Part shown: piece after piece, positions 27,299 through 35,752 of the stretch
How the letters are laid out: every line of letters starts with the position of its first letter
Position numbering within the stretch: the stretch's first letter is position 1
Source: Deltaproteobacteria bacterium
GTDB taxonomy: Bacteria; Desulfobacterota; Desulfobulbia; Desulfobulbales; Desulfurivibrionaceae
Assembly (NCBI GenBank): GCA_013349295.1
Contig: DUZW01000001.1
Span: forward strand, 62,001 to 126,000
Length of the DNA stretch: 64,000 bases
Direction of reading: 5' to 3'
Translations under genes and position numbers: made by a program
Notes under the pieces: generated by a model
Seen by the model: only the letters and a program-made list of their open reading frames with translations
The model's database searches: none
Told to the model about the DNA's origin: nothing

Positions 27299-27373
27299 TG
27301 TATTTCCCCCCAATTTGATTAGCACCTGGTTTCCGCTCCGCTCACCTTATCCTGCATGCACAAAATCAACCAC

Positions 27374-30300
27374 CTAACCTATTGGAGATTCTGTCGCAAC
27401 ATGCTTTTCCCACATCAGCCTCAGAGCTTTGCCGTAATCGCGCGCGAATCCTTTTTCGTCCATCAGCGGCGAGTGGCGCATCCGTTCGCGCATCCCTGCC
27501 CGGATTTCCCCAAGCTTCCCTATATCCTTAGCGAATTCCACCGCCCTGGCTATATATTCCTCTTCGCCGTGCGTCACCCACTCACTCAGCCCCAGGTTCA
27601 TCATCAAGCTGGTGCCGATCCGCCCCACAGGCGGGCGGCTGGACAACGTCACAGCCGGTACGCCCATCCACAAGGCATCAAACAACATCGTTCCACCGCT
27701 GTGCGGGAAACAGTCCAGCAGGATATCGATGTCGGCCAAGCCCGCGAATATGTTGCTGCTGTTGCGCATCTCCACCCGCGAGACATCGACTCCGTGTGCC
27801 CCAAGAAATTCCCGGTAGTAGTCCTGGGTCGGCGGGTCGGCGAACGGGCCGTAATCCAGAATCAACCGGGCATCGGGAAGCCGTTTTAGAATCTCGCCCC
27901 AGGCCCGGAAGGTTTTGTGGTTCAGCCGTTCGGTACGACCCGAGTAGCCGAAGGTGATGTACCCATTCTTCAGCGCCGGGAGCGGAGCGACGTCACCTAC
28001 TTCCTCCGGTGGCCGATAGGCGATGAAGCAGCCCGGCAACCAAACGATTTTCTCCCGCGCCAGAGTGCCTTCGGGCGCCATGTAGGGATCAAACAGCACG
28101 TAGTCCACCGTCGGCAGCCCCGTAGTCCATGCCGCTCCAAGCCATGTTACCTGGATCGGCGCGGGTTTCAGGGTAAACACCCCCAGCCGGTGGTCTTGCA
28201 TATGATTACACCCATCGATCAGGATATCGATACCGTCCGCCTTGACCTGTGCGGCAACGGCTTCATCCGACAGACCACGGATATCCCGCCACCCATCCAC
28301 CCAGCCTCGAAACTTTTCCGTCCAGTCGTCGGCCTTGAGTACATTTGAATAGGCAATGAATTCGATCTGCTCTCGGTCGTAATACTCGAATAGCGGGGAA
28401 AAATAAAAACGCGAGGTGTGGCGGCGAAAATCAGGCGAAACGAAGCCCACCCGCAAACGTCGCCCAAGTTCCCGGCTGTTGCCATACGCTGCAGGCACGA
28501 CGCACTTCTGCCCCTCTCCCCAGCGTACGAATTCACCGAATATCTCCTCCGCTGTCAAATCTGGGTGATAGCTGAAGGTGTAAAGCCGCTGCGACCAAAT
28601 CACCGGATCGCGCGGGCACACAGACAGCGCCTCGTCGCTGAGCGACTTAACAACCGGGTAGTTTGATAGATAGGCGTCAGTGATAGCCAATTGTGATTGG
28701 CCCAAAGCCTTGTTCAGCTTGTCACCGTATTCCGCAGCACGCAACGCATATCGACGCGCCTCGACAAAGCGCCTTTGCTTCCACAGGAAAACACTATAAG
28801 CTCTATTCGAGGCCGAACGCCCCGGATCAAGCTCCAGTGCTTTCCGGTGGAGGCGTTCCGCCTCCTCGCCTCGCCCCAAGTCGTTGAGCACACTTGCCAT
28901 ATTGCTGTGCAAACCACCCGAGTTGGGGTTGAGCGCAATGGCTTTTTGCATGTGTTGAAGGGCTTCCAACGATTTGCCGTTCCGGTTAAGTGCGATGCCC
29001 AAATTGCAGTGAATTTCGGCGGTCCCAGGCTTTATAACCACCGCCCGGCGGAGCAAGGATTCGGCTTCCTGGGCTCGCCCCTGTGCCTGAAGCGCCACAC
29101 CCAGATTATTGAGGGCTTCGGCATGATTCGGTTGACATACAAGTACGCTGTCATACCATGTTGCCGCCGTTTCGAGTGCCCCGTCAAGTTCAAAGACGGA
29201 CCCCATCTGAAACAAGGCATCGACATAATTCGGATGGAGTGCCAACGCTCTTTCAAAACACTGCCGCGCCTCTTCCAGACGGTTCAGTTTTTTAAGTGTA
29301 ATCCCGTAGTTGTAATGCGTTCCAGGGTTGCATGGCGATAGCACGACAGCTTTTTTCATCCAGGTTTCGGCCTCAGCAAACTGCCCCATATCGGCCAGCA
29401 CGGCGCCAAGATTGATCGTGGCGTTTATGTGCTCAGGTTCGATGGCAAGGGCCTGCTGCGCATGCACCAACGCTTCATCAACACGCCCCAGCCTACGCAA
29501 GGTCTCACTGAAATTGCTGTGATACTCGGCAATATCGTCCCTTCTAGACAGCGCCTGCCCGAAGAATGCCGCCGCCACATCAAAGCTCCCCCTCTGGTAA
29601 GCAATGACAGCCAACAAATGATAACTGTCAGCATGATCCGGGTTTGCGACAAGTACCCGCCGATAGCTTTCCTCGGCTTCAGCCAGGCGCCCGGCACGGT
29701 GATGCGTCACCGCTGCCTCATACAGATGTTTGATGTCGCCGGCCAACGATGGCTGAACTGTTTCTGCCGCCTCAGTCCGAACCTCAAATGGTTCTGCCGC
29801 CTTCCCCTCGCACCAACGCCGCCACATTGTCCGGTAGGCCGTCTCAACGGACCACGCAAACCCGGCTTCATCCATCAGGCGGCTGGCTTGCATCTCCTCG
29901 CGCAAGCCGGCGCGTAGCACCGCTAGCGCATTCAGATCTGCCGCCAGCGCCTCTGCTTTGCAGATGTACTCCTCCTCCGTCTCAGCAACCCACTCTGTGC
30001 GTCCCAACCCCGACAGAATCGCCGCCCCCATGCGCCCCACCGAGGGGCGATCCTTCAGAGTTACGAAAGGAATGCCCATGTGTAGGCTCTCAAACAGCGT
30101 CGTCCCCGAGTTGTGCGGAAAGCAATCCAGCGCGATGTCGATGCGCTGTAGCACGCCCCACGGCGGACTATCGTAGCCCAGTTCCAGTCGCTCGGCAGCG
30201 ATACCATGTACCGCGAACTGCTCGATGTATTGCTGACGCTGCTCAGGGCAGGTAAAAGTGCCGCTATTGATGACCAGTCGGGAATTCGGCACTCGCCTCA

Positions 30301-33300
30301 GCAGTTCAGCCCACACCTTGACAACTCGATGATTGATCCGAACCGAACGCGACAGAGATCCAAACGTGACATACCCTTTACTTAGCGCCGGCAATCCACC
30401 AGAAAGCTCCACCCCCACCGGGGGGCGGTAGGTCAAACATACCGGCAACCTCACCAGTGTTTCAGAAAACAGATGTTCGCAACCTGCTGGCAGCAGCGTC
30501 GAATCCCCGAGAAAATAATCGATGGCTTTGAGCCCAGTCGTATAGGCGTAACCCAGCCACGACACTTGGATTGGCGCGGGCTTGCGGGCAAAAACCAACA
30601 ACCGGTTCCCTCGCGTGTGCCCGGCCAGATCTACGAGAATATCGATGCCGTCGGCGCGAATCTGCCGGGCCAGTTCCTCATCGCTCAGCCCGGCCGTCCC
30701 GCGCCAACAATCCACGTAAACGCGCAACTGTTCGCTGACGTCATCCGCTTGCGCCACTTCGGCATAGGCAAACACCTCTACCGCTGCCTTATCGTGCCCG
30801 GCCAATAAGGGTTCGATGAAATGTCGGGCGGCATGCCGCCGAAAATCGGGCGAAACGTAGCCGATGCGTAAACGGCGATTCATATCCCGGCTGTTGTCGT
30901 ATGCAACCACCTGCAATAATGGCTGCGCGTAGCGAAGATTCCATTGTCGGTATTCTTCGAACACCGCCTCGGCCGACACGTCCGGATGGTAATTCAGGCA
31001 GAACAGGCGGTTCCCCCCAAAATCAGGATTGTTCGGTTCGACCGCCTGTACTTGTGCATAAAGCTTGAGCGCCTCATCGAAACGACACTGATCCTTGAAC
31101 ACCACCCCAAGGTTGTTAAGCGCATCGACGTTTTTGGGCTCGATTTGTAGCGCCCGCTCTAAGCACAGACGCGCCTGTGCAAGCTGTCCCATATTGACAT
31201 GAACAATTCCTTTATGAATCAACAGACGGACATCATTCGGCGCAAACTCAAGTCCTTTCCGATACTTTGCCAGACACGCTTCCACGCGATGCTGGCCGGC
31301 AAGTGCATTGCCGCAGTTTAGATACGCCGCCACAAAAGTCGGGTCACTTGCCAAGGCCTTTTCGCACATTTCGACAGCCTGCTCCAGCCGCCCCATTTCC
31401 GCGTAGCTATTACCCAGATTCGACAGCGCCATTGCAAAATCCGGCTTGAGAGCAATAGCCCGTTCGTAACTGGCCACAGCTTCATCCTGCTTACCTTGCG
31501 CCTTCAACACGTTACCCAAATTACTGTGGTAATCAGGCACCTCAGGATTAAGTGCAATCGCTTGAGAAATCATATCAAAAGCATCTTTCTGCTGTCCACG
31601 CTGGTGCGCGATTACCCCTAAGAGGTGCAAGGCACTCGCATGACGAGGGTGCTCCGTCACCACCTGCCGGTAAAGTTGCTCGGCTTGATCCAAATGGCCG
31701 GCGCAGTGATGACCCACGGCAGCGGCCAGCAGCTCATCAAGCTGCTGCTCCGTCCGGCTGCCGCCATCCTGTTGCCGCTCGCTTTCCCGCATCTCCACAT
31801 CGAAAGGTGCGGTTGGCAAGCCGTCGCACCAGCGGTGCCACATCAGCCTCAGAGCTTTGCCGTAATCGCGCGCGAATCCTTTTTCGTCCATCAGCGGCGA
31901 GTGGCGCATCCGTTCGCGCATCCCTGCCCGGATTTCCCCAAGCTTCCCTATATCCTTAGCGAATTCCACCGCCCTGGCTATATATTCCTCTTCGCCGTGC
32001 GTCACCCACTCACTCAGCCCCAGGTTCATCATCAAGCTGGTGCCGATCCGCCCCACAGGCGGGCGGCTGGACAACGTCACAGCCGGTACGCCCATCCACA
32101 AGGCATCAAACAACATCGTTCCACCGCTGTGCGGGAAACAGTCCAGCAGGATATCGATGTCGGCCAAGCCCGCGAATATGTTGCTGCTGTTGCGCATCTC
32201 CACCCGCGAGACATCGACTCCGTGTGCCCCAAGAAATTCCCGGTAGTAGTCCTGGGTCGGCGGGTCGGCGAACGGGCCGTAATCCAGAATCAACCGGGCA
32301 TCGGGAAGCCGTTTTAGAATCTCGCCCCAGGCCCGGAAGGTTTTGTGGTTCAGCCGTTCGGTACGACCCGAGTAGCCGAAGGTGATGTACCCATTCTTCA
32401 GCGCCGGGAGCGGAGCGACGTCACCTACTTCCTCCGGTGGCCGATAGGCGATGAAGCAGCCCGGCAACCAAACGATTTTCTCCCGCGCCAGAGTGCCTTC
32501 GGGCGCCATGTAGGGATCAAACAGCACGTAGTCCACCGTCGGCAGCCCCGTAGTCCATGCCGCTCCAAGCCATGTTACCTGGATCGGCGCGGGTTTCAGG
32601 GTAAACACCCCCAGCCGGTGGTCTTGCATATGATTACACCCATCGATCAGGATATCGATACCGTCCGCCTTGACCTGTGCGGCAACGGCTTCATCCGACA
32701 GACCACGGATATCCCGCCACCCATCCACCCAGCCTCGAAACTTTTCCGTCCAGTCGTCGGCCTTGAGTACATTTGAATAGGCAATGAATTCGATCTGCTC
32801 TCGGTCGTAATACTCGAATAGCGGGGAAAAATAAAAACGCGAGGTGTGGCGGCGAAAATCAGGCGAAACGAAGCCCACCCGCAAACGTCGCCCAAGTTCC
32901 CGGCTGTTGCCATACGCTGCAGGCACGACGCACTTCTGCCCCTCTCCCCAGCGTACGAATTCACCAAAGATCTCTTCCGCACTCAAATCAGGATGATAGC
33001 TGAAGCTATACAGCCGCTGCGCCCAGATTACTGGGTCGCGAGGGCACACAGACAGCGCCTCGTCGCTGAGCTCGACAGCACGGCTAAAATCCGACATATA
33101 ACAGTAAATAGGTGCGAGATTCGCCATCGCCAGACCAAGATCGCGATAATTCGCACAAGCTACCGCTCGTTCCGCGAGATCGCGCGCCTCGGCCAAACGT
33201 TGTTGCTTGAACAGGCTCACCGACAGCAAACGATTCACGACAGCCGAATCCGGTGCCAGCGCCAGCGCACTGGAAGCTGCCTGCTCGCCCTCCTGGGACT

Positions 33301-34114
33301 TGCCGACGGCAAATAATGCATGACTCAGGTTTACCAGGGCCACCGGGTAGTCAGGCCGCAACAACAGGGCGCTCCGCAAATGCCTTTCGGCGGCTGCATA
33401 TTCACCCAATTCACTCAGTACAGCCCCAAGATTGCAATGTACCTCGGCAATCCTGCCATCGATCGCCAGCGCACGTTCATAGCAGCGGCGCGCCTCACCC
33501 CATTGTTGCCGGTCCTGCAAGGCCGTGCCGAGATTGCTCAGCACTGCCACCGAATCGGGTGCAAGGCTCAGCGCCCGGCGATACGCCTCGAATGCCTCAT
33601 CCACTTGGCCAAGGCCCTTCAACGCGATCCCAATATTGCTCCAAGCGTCGACAAGGGCCGGATCAATCATCAGCGCCTGCTGAAAACAATCCTTGGCCTC
33701 CGCAATCTTGCCCTCGTTGAGCAAAACGCATCCCAGGCCATTGTGCGCACCTGCCAGATCAGGCTTAAGCACCAAGGCCTGTCGATAGGCGGTGATTGCC
33801 TCCTCAGGCCGAGCCAAATCACGCAGGGCATTAGCCAGTGAGTAATGAAATACTGAAACCTCCCCACGCAAGCGAATTGCTTCGCCGATTGATTCGACGG
33901 CACGCTGCGGGTCTCCCTGACTGCGGGCAATTTGTCCGAGCAGGTGCCAGGCATCAGCCTGGCGCGAATCATGCGCCAAAATTCGACGATACAGTCGTTC
34001 CGCCAGTTCAAGCTTACCCTCCTGATGAAGGGCAATAGCCTGAGCAAGCAGATCGTCGGTCTGGCCTGCACTTCCATACACAACTTTTTTTTTTCTTTTC
34101 TTCGTTGTGGTCAA
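27374..34114 (-). CDS. Giant triple-module TPR-GT41 (OGT/SPINDLY-like) O-glycosyltransferase
   Basis: A 2246-residue cytoplasmic protein with three consecutive [TPR superhelix - GT41 catalytic] modules. TPRs are at about 10-370, 790-1060 and 1470-1840; catalytic regions at about 383-770, 1071-1440 and 1859-2240. Each catalytic region shows RVGFVSPDFRRH or RIGYVSPDFRRH, PIQVTWLGAAWTTG or PIQVSWLGYAYTTG, YITFGYSGR or YVTFGSLSR, and LDCFPHSGGTMLFDALWMG or LDCFPHNSGTTLFESLHMG, matching the OGT UDP-sugar site. Modules 1 and 3 share 376 seemingly identical residues; module 2 is divergent. GT41 enzymes attach GlcNAc, fucose or related sugars to Ser/Thr. The start is a TTG directly after the upstream stop (TGATTG), followed by a Lys-rich run encoded by an A10 tract; a GTG a few codons in is an alternative. 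The likely acceptor is the RTX/S-layer protein upstream (inference). Confidence 0.88.
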   Translation of the reverse strand: MTTTKKRKKKVVYGSAGQTDDLLAQAIALHQEGKLELAERLYRRILAHDSRQADAWHLLGQIARSQGDPQRAVESIGEAIRLRGEVSVFHYSLANALRDLARPEEAITAYRQALVLKPDLAGAHNGLGCVLLNEGKIAEAKDCFQQALMIDPALVDAWSNIGIALKGLGQVDEAFEAYRRALSLAPDSVAVLSNLGTALQDRQQWGEARRCYERALAIDGRIAEVHCNLGAVLSELGEYAAAERHLRSALLLRPDYPVALVNLSHALFAVGKSQEGEQAASSALALAPDSAVVNRLLSVSLFKQQRLAEARDLAERAVACANYRDLGLAMANLAPIYCYMSDFSRAVELSDEALSVCPRDPVIWAQRLYSFSYHPDLSAEEIFGEFVRWGEGQKCVVPAAYGNSRELGRRLRVGFVSPDFRRHTSRFYFSPLFEYYDREQIEFIAYSNVLKADDWTEKFRGWVDGWRDIRGLSDEAVAAQVKADGIDILIDGCNHMQDHRLGVFTLKPAPIQVTWLGAAWTTGLPTVDYVLFDPYMAPEGTLAREKIVWLPGCFIAYRPPEEVGDVAPLPALKNGYITFGYSGRTERLNHKTFRAWGEILKRLPDARLILDYGPFADPPTQDYYREFLGAHGVDVSRVEMRNSSNIFAGLADIDILLDCFPHSGGTMLFDALWMGVPAVTLSSRPPVGRIGTSLMMNLGLSEWVTHGEEEYIARAVEFAKDIGKLGEIRAGMRERMRHSPLMDEKGFARDYGKALRLMWHRWCDGLPTAPFDVEMRESERQQDGGSRTEQQLDELLAAAVGHHCAGHLDQAEQLYRQVVTEHPRHASALHLLGVIAHQRGQQKDAFDMISQAIALNPEVPDYHSNLGNVLKAQGKQDEAVASYERAIALKPDFAMALSNLGNSYAEMGRLEQAVEMCEKALASDPTFVAAYLNCGNALAGQHRVEACLAKYRKGLEFAPNDVRLLIHKGIVHVNMGQLAQARLCLERALQIEPKNVDALNNLGVVFKDQCRFDEALKLYAQVQAVEPNNPDFGGNRLFCLNYHPDVSAEAVFEEYRQWNLRYAQPLLQVVAYDNSRDMNRRLRIGYVSPDFRRHAARHFIEPLLAGHDKAAVEVFAYAEVAQADDVSEQLRVYVDCWRGTAGLSDEELARQIRADGIDILVDLAGHTRGNRLLVFARKPAPIQVSWLGYAYTTGLKAIDYFLGDSTLLPAGCEHLFSETLVRLPVCLTYRPPVGVELSGGLPALSKGYVTFGSLSRSVRINHRVVKVWAELLRRVPNSRLVINSGTFTCPEQRQQYIEQFAVHGIAAERLELGYDSPPWGVLQRIDIALDCFPHNSGTTLFESLHMGIPFVTLKDRPSVGRMGAAILSGLGRTEWVAETEEEYICKAEALAADLNALAVLRAGLREEMQASRLMDEAGFAWSVETAYRTMWRRWCEGKAAEPFEVRTEAAETVQPSLAGDIKHLYEAAVTHHRAGRLAEAEESYRRVLVANPDHADSYHLLAVIAYQRGSFDVAAAFFGQALSRRDDIAEYHSNFSETLRRLGRVDEALVHAQQALAIEPEHINATINLGAVLADMGQFAEAETWMKKAVVLSPCNPGTHYNYGITLKKLNRLEEARQCFERALALHPNYVDALFQMGSVFELDGALETAATWYDSVLVCQPNHAEALNNLGVALQAQGRAQEAESLLRRAVVIKPGTAEIHCNLGIALNRNGKSLEALQHMQKAIALNPNSGGLHSNMASVLNDLGRGEEAERLHRKALELDPGRSASNRAYSVFLWKQRRFVEARRYALRAAEYGDKLNKALGQSQLAITDAYLSNYPVVKSLSDEALSVCPRDPVIWSQRLYTFSYHPDLTAEEIFGEFVRWGEGQKCVVPAAYGNSRELGRRLRVGFVSPDFRRHTSRFYFSPLFEYYDREQIEFIAYSNVLKADDWTEKFRGWVDGWRDIRGLSDEAVAAQVKADGIDILIDGCNHMQDHRLGVFTLKPAPIQVTWLGAAWTTGLPTVDYVLFDPYMAPEGTLAREKIVWLPGCFIAYRPPEEVGDVAPLPALKNGYITFGYSGRTERLNHKTFRAWGEILKRLPDARLILDYGPFADPPTQDYYREFLGAHGVDVSRVEMRNSSNIFAGLADIDILLDCFPHSGGTMLFDALWMGVPAVTLSSRPPVGRIGTSLMMNLGLSEWVTHGEEEYIARAVEFAKDIGKLGEIRAGMRERMRHSPLMDEKGFARDYGKALRLMWEKHVATESPIG
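27410..28538 (-). repeat. 1129-bp internal direct repeat, copy B (GT41 module 3)
   Basis: Apparently identical over its length to 31838-32966 at an offset of 4428 bp (1476 codons, in frame). Identity stops abruptly on both sides: beyond 28538 the sequences differ at many third positions, and 27410 lies close to the gene end. Confidence 0.9.
31838..32966 (-). repeat. 1129-bp internal direct repeat, copy A (GT41 module 1)
   Basis: Partner of 27410-28538. It encodes residues about 384-759 of the triple GT41 protein. The absence even of synonymous differences in the stretches I compared points to very recent duplication or gene conversion. Confidence 0.9.
34085..34094 (-). other. A10 homopolymer in the first codons of the triple GT41 gene
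   Basis: Ten T on the plus strand (A10 on the coding strand) within codons 5-10, encoding the Lys-rich N-terminus. Such tracts slip during replication and transcription; a change of one base would shut off the 6.7-kb frame. Confidence 0.6.
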
Positions 34115-35653
34115 TCAAGCCACCCCGAGGGTCTGTAAAATCGCCAAGCGCTCTGCGGCGAAGGCTGTCGCCAACAAGTTCAACTCGGCAATATTTTCTT
34201 CGGGCGATTCCAGACGGCGTCCCTCTTTTTTCAGCCGGTATGCTTGTTGTTCGAGAATACCCCAAGCCGTCCGAGCCCAATTTTCAGGTTTACCCTCATG
34301 CTCGGACCGTGCCAGCAAAAAAAGTTGCTCGATGCGTTGAACCATAACGCCGGCGCCAATTACCGGAGAAGCAAGAAACATTGTCTCACCGTTGAAACGT
34401 GCCCGGCGACAAATTTCTCGGTTAAGTCGGACGGTGCGAGAACGGACGGCCTCCACCACCTTTTCGTCCTGCGCGGGGTGCACATGCCCCAAGCCGATCA
34501 GAATCTTGATTGACTGTAGGATCTGCGGCATACTGATTTTTGGCAACTTGGCCCGCAATTCAGACAAACGAATAGGGCGGTATGCATCATGGGCCATCAG
34601 TTCGAGCAAAGGTATATAGACAGCCTCTTGTAAGCCCACTTCACCCACGGGGCACTCCATCTTCAACGGAATGGAAGCCCACGGGGTCTGCAAGGCGAAA
34701 CGGGTCTGATCCAGCAATTCGTATTGCTCCAACGCCGAGAGTTTACGGCAGCCACGCAGAAAAATATCACGTCGAAAAAACTGATTAACATAGAAATCGC
34801 GCAAGTTCTCGCGCAACACCACATGCCCTGTCTCCTTTAGGAGAGCCTGGGCTTCGTTCGACAGGTTAAGTTCGTCCACCTGATCAAGCAAGTGTGCCGA
34901 AGCAGCGAACTCCAGCTTGGCCGGTGCCAGCCATTTGGCAAAATCGGCAAAATGCATGGGCTGCCAGTTACGGTTAAAATATTCGTGGGCAATGTAATAA
35001 CGGTCTGCTCCTTGAATTTGCTTAAGGCGCTCGACCACTTCGGGATGCGTTCTGAAATAGAGAGCATCGGTCTGAACCAGTTTTTGCACATAAGCGATAG
35101 CGTTATCAATTTGACCGCTGACACCATCAGCTTGGGTGCCAGCCACTTCTGCATGCAGACACATCATATGTCGCAGCGATAATGCCGAACCCCAGCCCGG
35201 CAGGGTGTTGTAGCTCAAGTACGCAGCGCCGCCCACCGTCAAATGGCGCTGCAGAACATCGACGATCTGGGTACGGTTGGTGTCGGAGATCCAGGTCCAG
35301 ATGCCGTGTCCGGCAATGTGGGTGAATTTGGGCAAATCGTCCCGCTGGGCCAGCTCGGCAAAACTTTGGTCGAACACCTGGGCCTCAATATCAGCTGACT
35401 TCAATAATTGTCTTGCATTGAGGGCTTGCCCCGGGTTGAAATCAGTAGCCCAGATATCGCAAGGGGTAGCTGCTGCATGAATGCAGGCGGAAAGCCCCTG
35501 TCCGGAACCAAGTTCCAGGTAGGCGCCTTCGTCGGGGGGCGCATACCCGGCCGCCAGCAGGGCAAAGCGCTGCAAGCTCGGCGACAGTTCCCGATAGTAG
35601 CCGTGCGTGTAACCAATCTCGGTTACATATCCTTCATTCCATGCATCATCCAT
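34115..35653 (-). CDS. Methyltransferase with PKMT-type regulatory domain
   Basis: A 512-residue protein from ATG 35653 (MDDAWNEGYVTEIGYTHGYY). A class I methyltransferase fills the first 230 residues (AYLELGSGQGLSACIHAAAT, IWATDFNPGQALNARQLL). A middle helical domain (HEYFNRNWQPMHFADFAKWL) and a C-terminal winged-helix-like part match the methyltransferase regulatory region of rickettsial protein-lysine methyltransferases (PKMT), which methylate outer-membrane proteins. A GGAGG Shine-Dalgarno precedes the ATG and lies directly behind the U-tract of the S-layer terminator. Its stop abuts the TTG start of the GT41 giant. Acceptor modification of the S-layer-like protein is a plausible role. 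Confidence 0.82.
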   Translation of the reverse strand: MDDAWNEGYVTEIGYTHGYYRELSPSLQRFALLAAGYAPPDEGAYLELGSGQGLSACIHAAATPCDIWATDFNPGQALNARQLLKSADIEAQVFDQSFAELAQRDDLPKFTHIAGHGIWTWISDTNRTQIVDVLQRHLTVGGAAYLSYNTLPGWGSALSLRHMMCLHAEVAGTQADGVSGQIDNAIAYVQKLVQTDALYFRTHPEVVERLKQIQGADRYYIAHEYFNRNWQPMHFADFAKWLAPAKLEFAASAHLLDQVDELNLSNEAQALLKETGHVVLRENLRDFYVNQFFRRDIFLRGCRKLSALEQYELLDQTRFALQTPWASIPLKMECPVGEVGLQEAVYIPLLELMAHDAYRPIRLSELRAKLPKISMPQILQSIKILIGLGHVHPAQDEKVVEAVRSRTVRLNREICRRARFNGETMFLASPVIGAGVMVQRIEQLFLLARSEHEGKPENWARTAWGILEQQAYRLKKEGRRLESPEENIAELNLLATAFAAERLAILQTLGVA

Positions 35654-35668
35654 GCAGCCTCCAAAATA

Positions 35669-35700
35669 GAAAAACCCCACCCCCATTTAAGGGGGCGGGG
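35669..35700 (-). terminator. Strong rho-independent terminator after the RTX/S-layer gene
   Basis: On the minus strand, a 10-bp stem CCCCGCCCCC / GGGGGTGGGG (one G-T pair) with a 6-nt TTAAAT loop is followed by TTTTTC. It ends only 15 nt before the next ATG, so the modification genes are probably expressed by read-through of the strong S-layer transcript. Confidence 0.88.
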
Positions 35701-35752
35701 TAATGTCTTACAACTGCAACAAACAATCCAAGGACTGTCTGCCCAACCTCGC

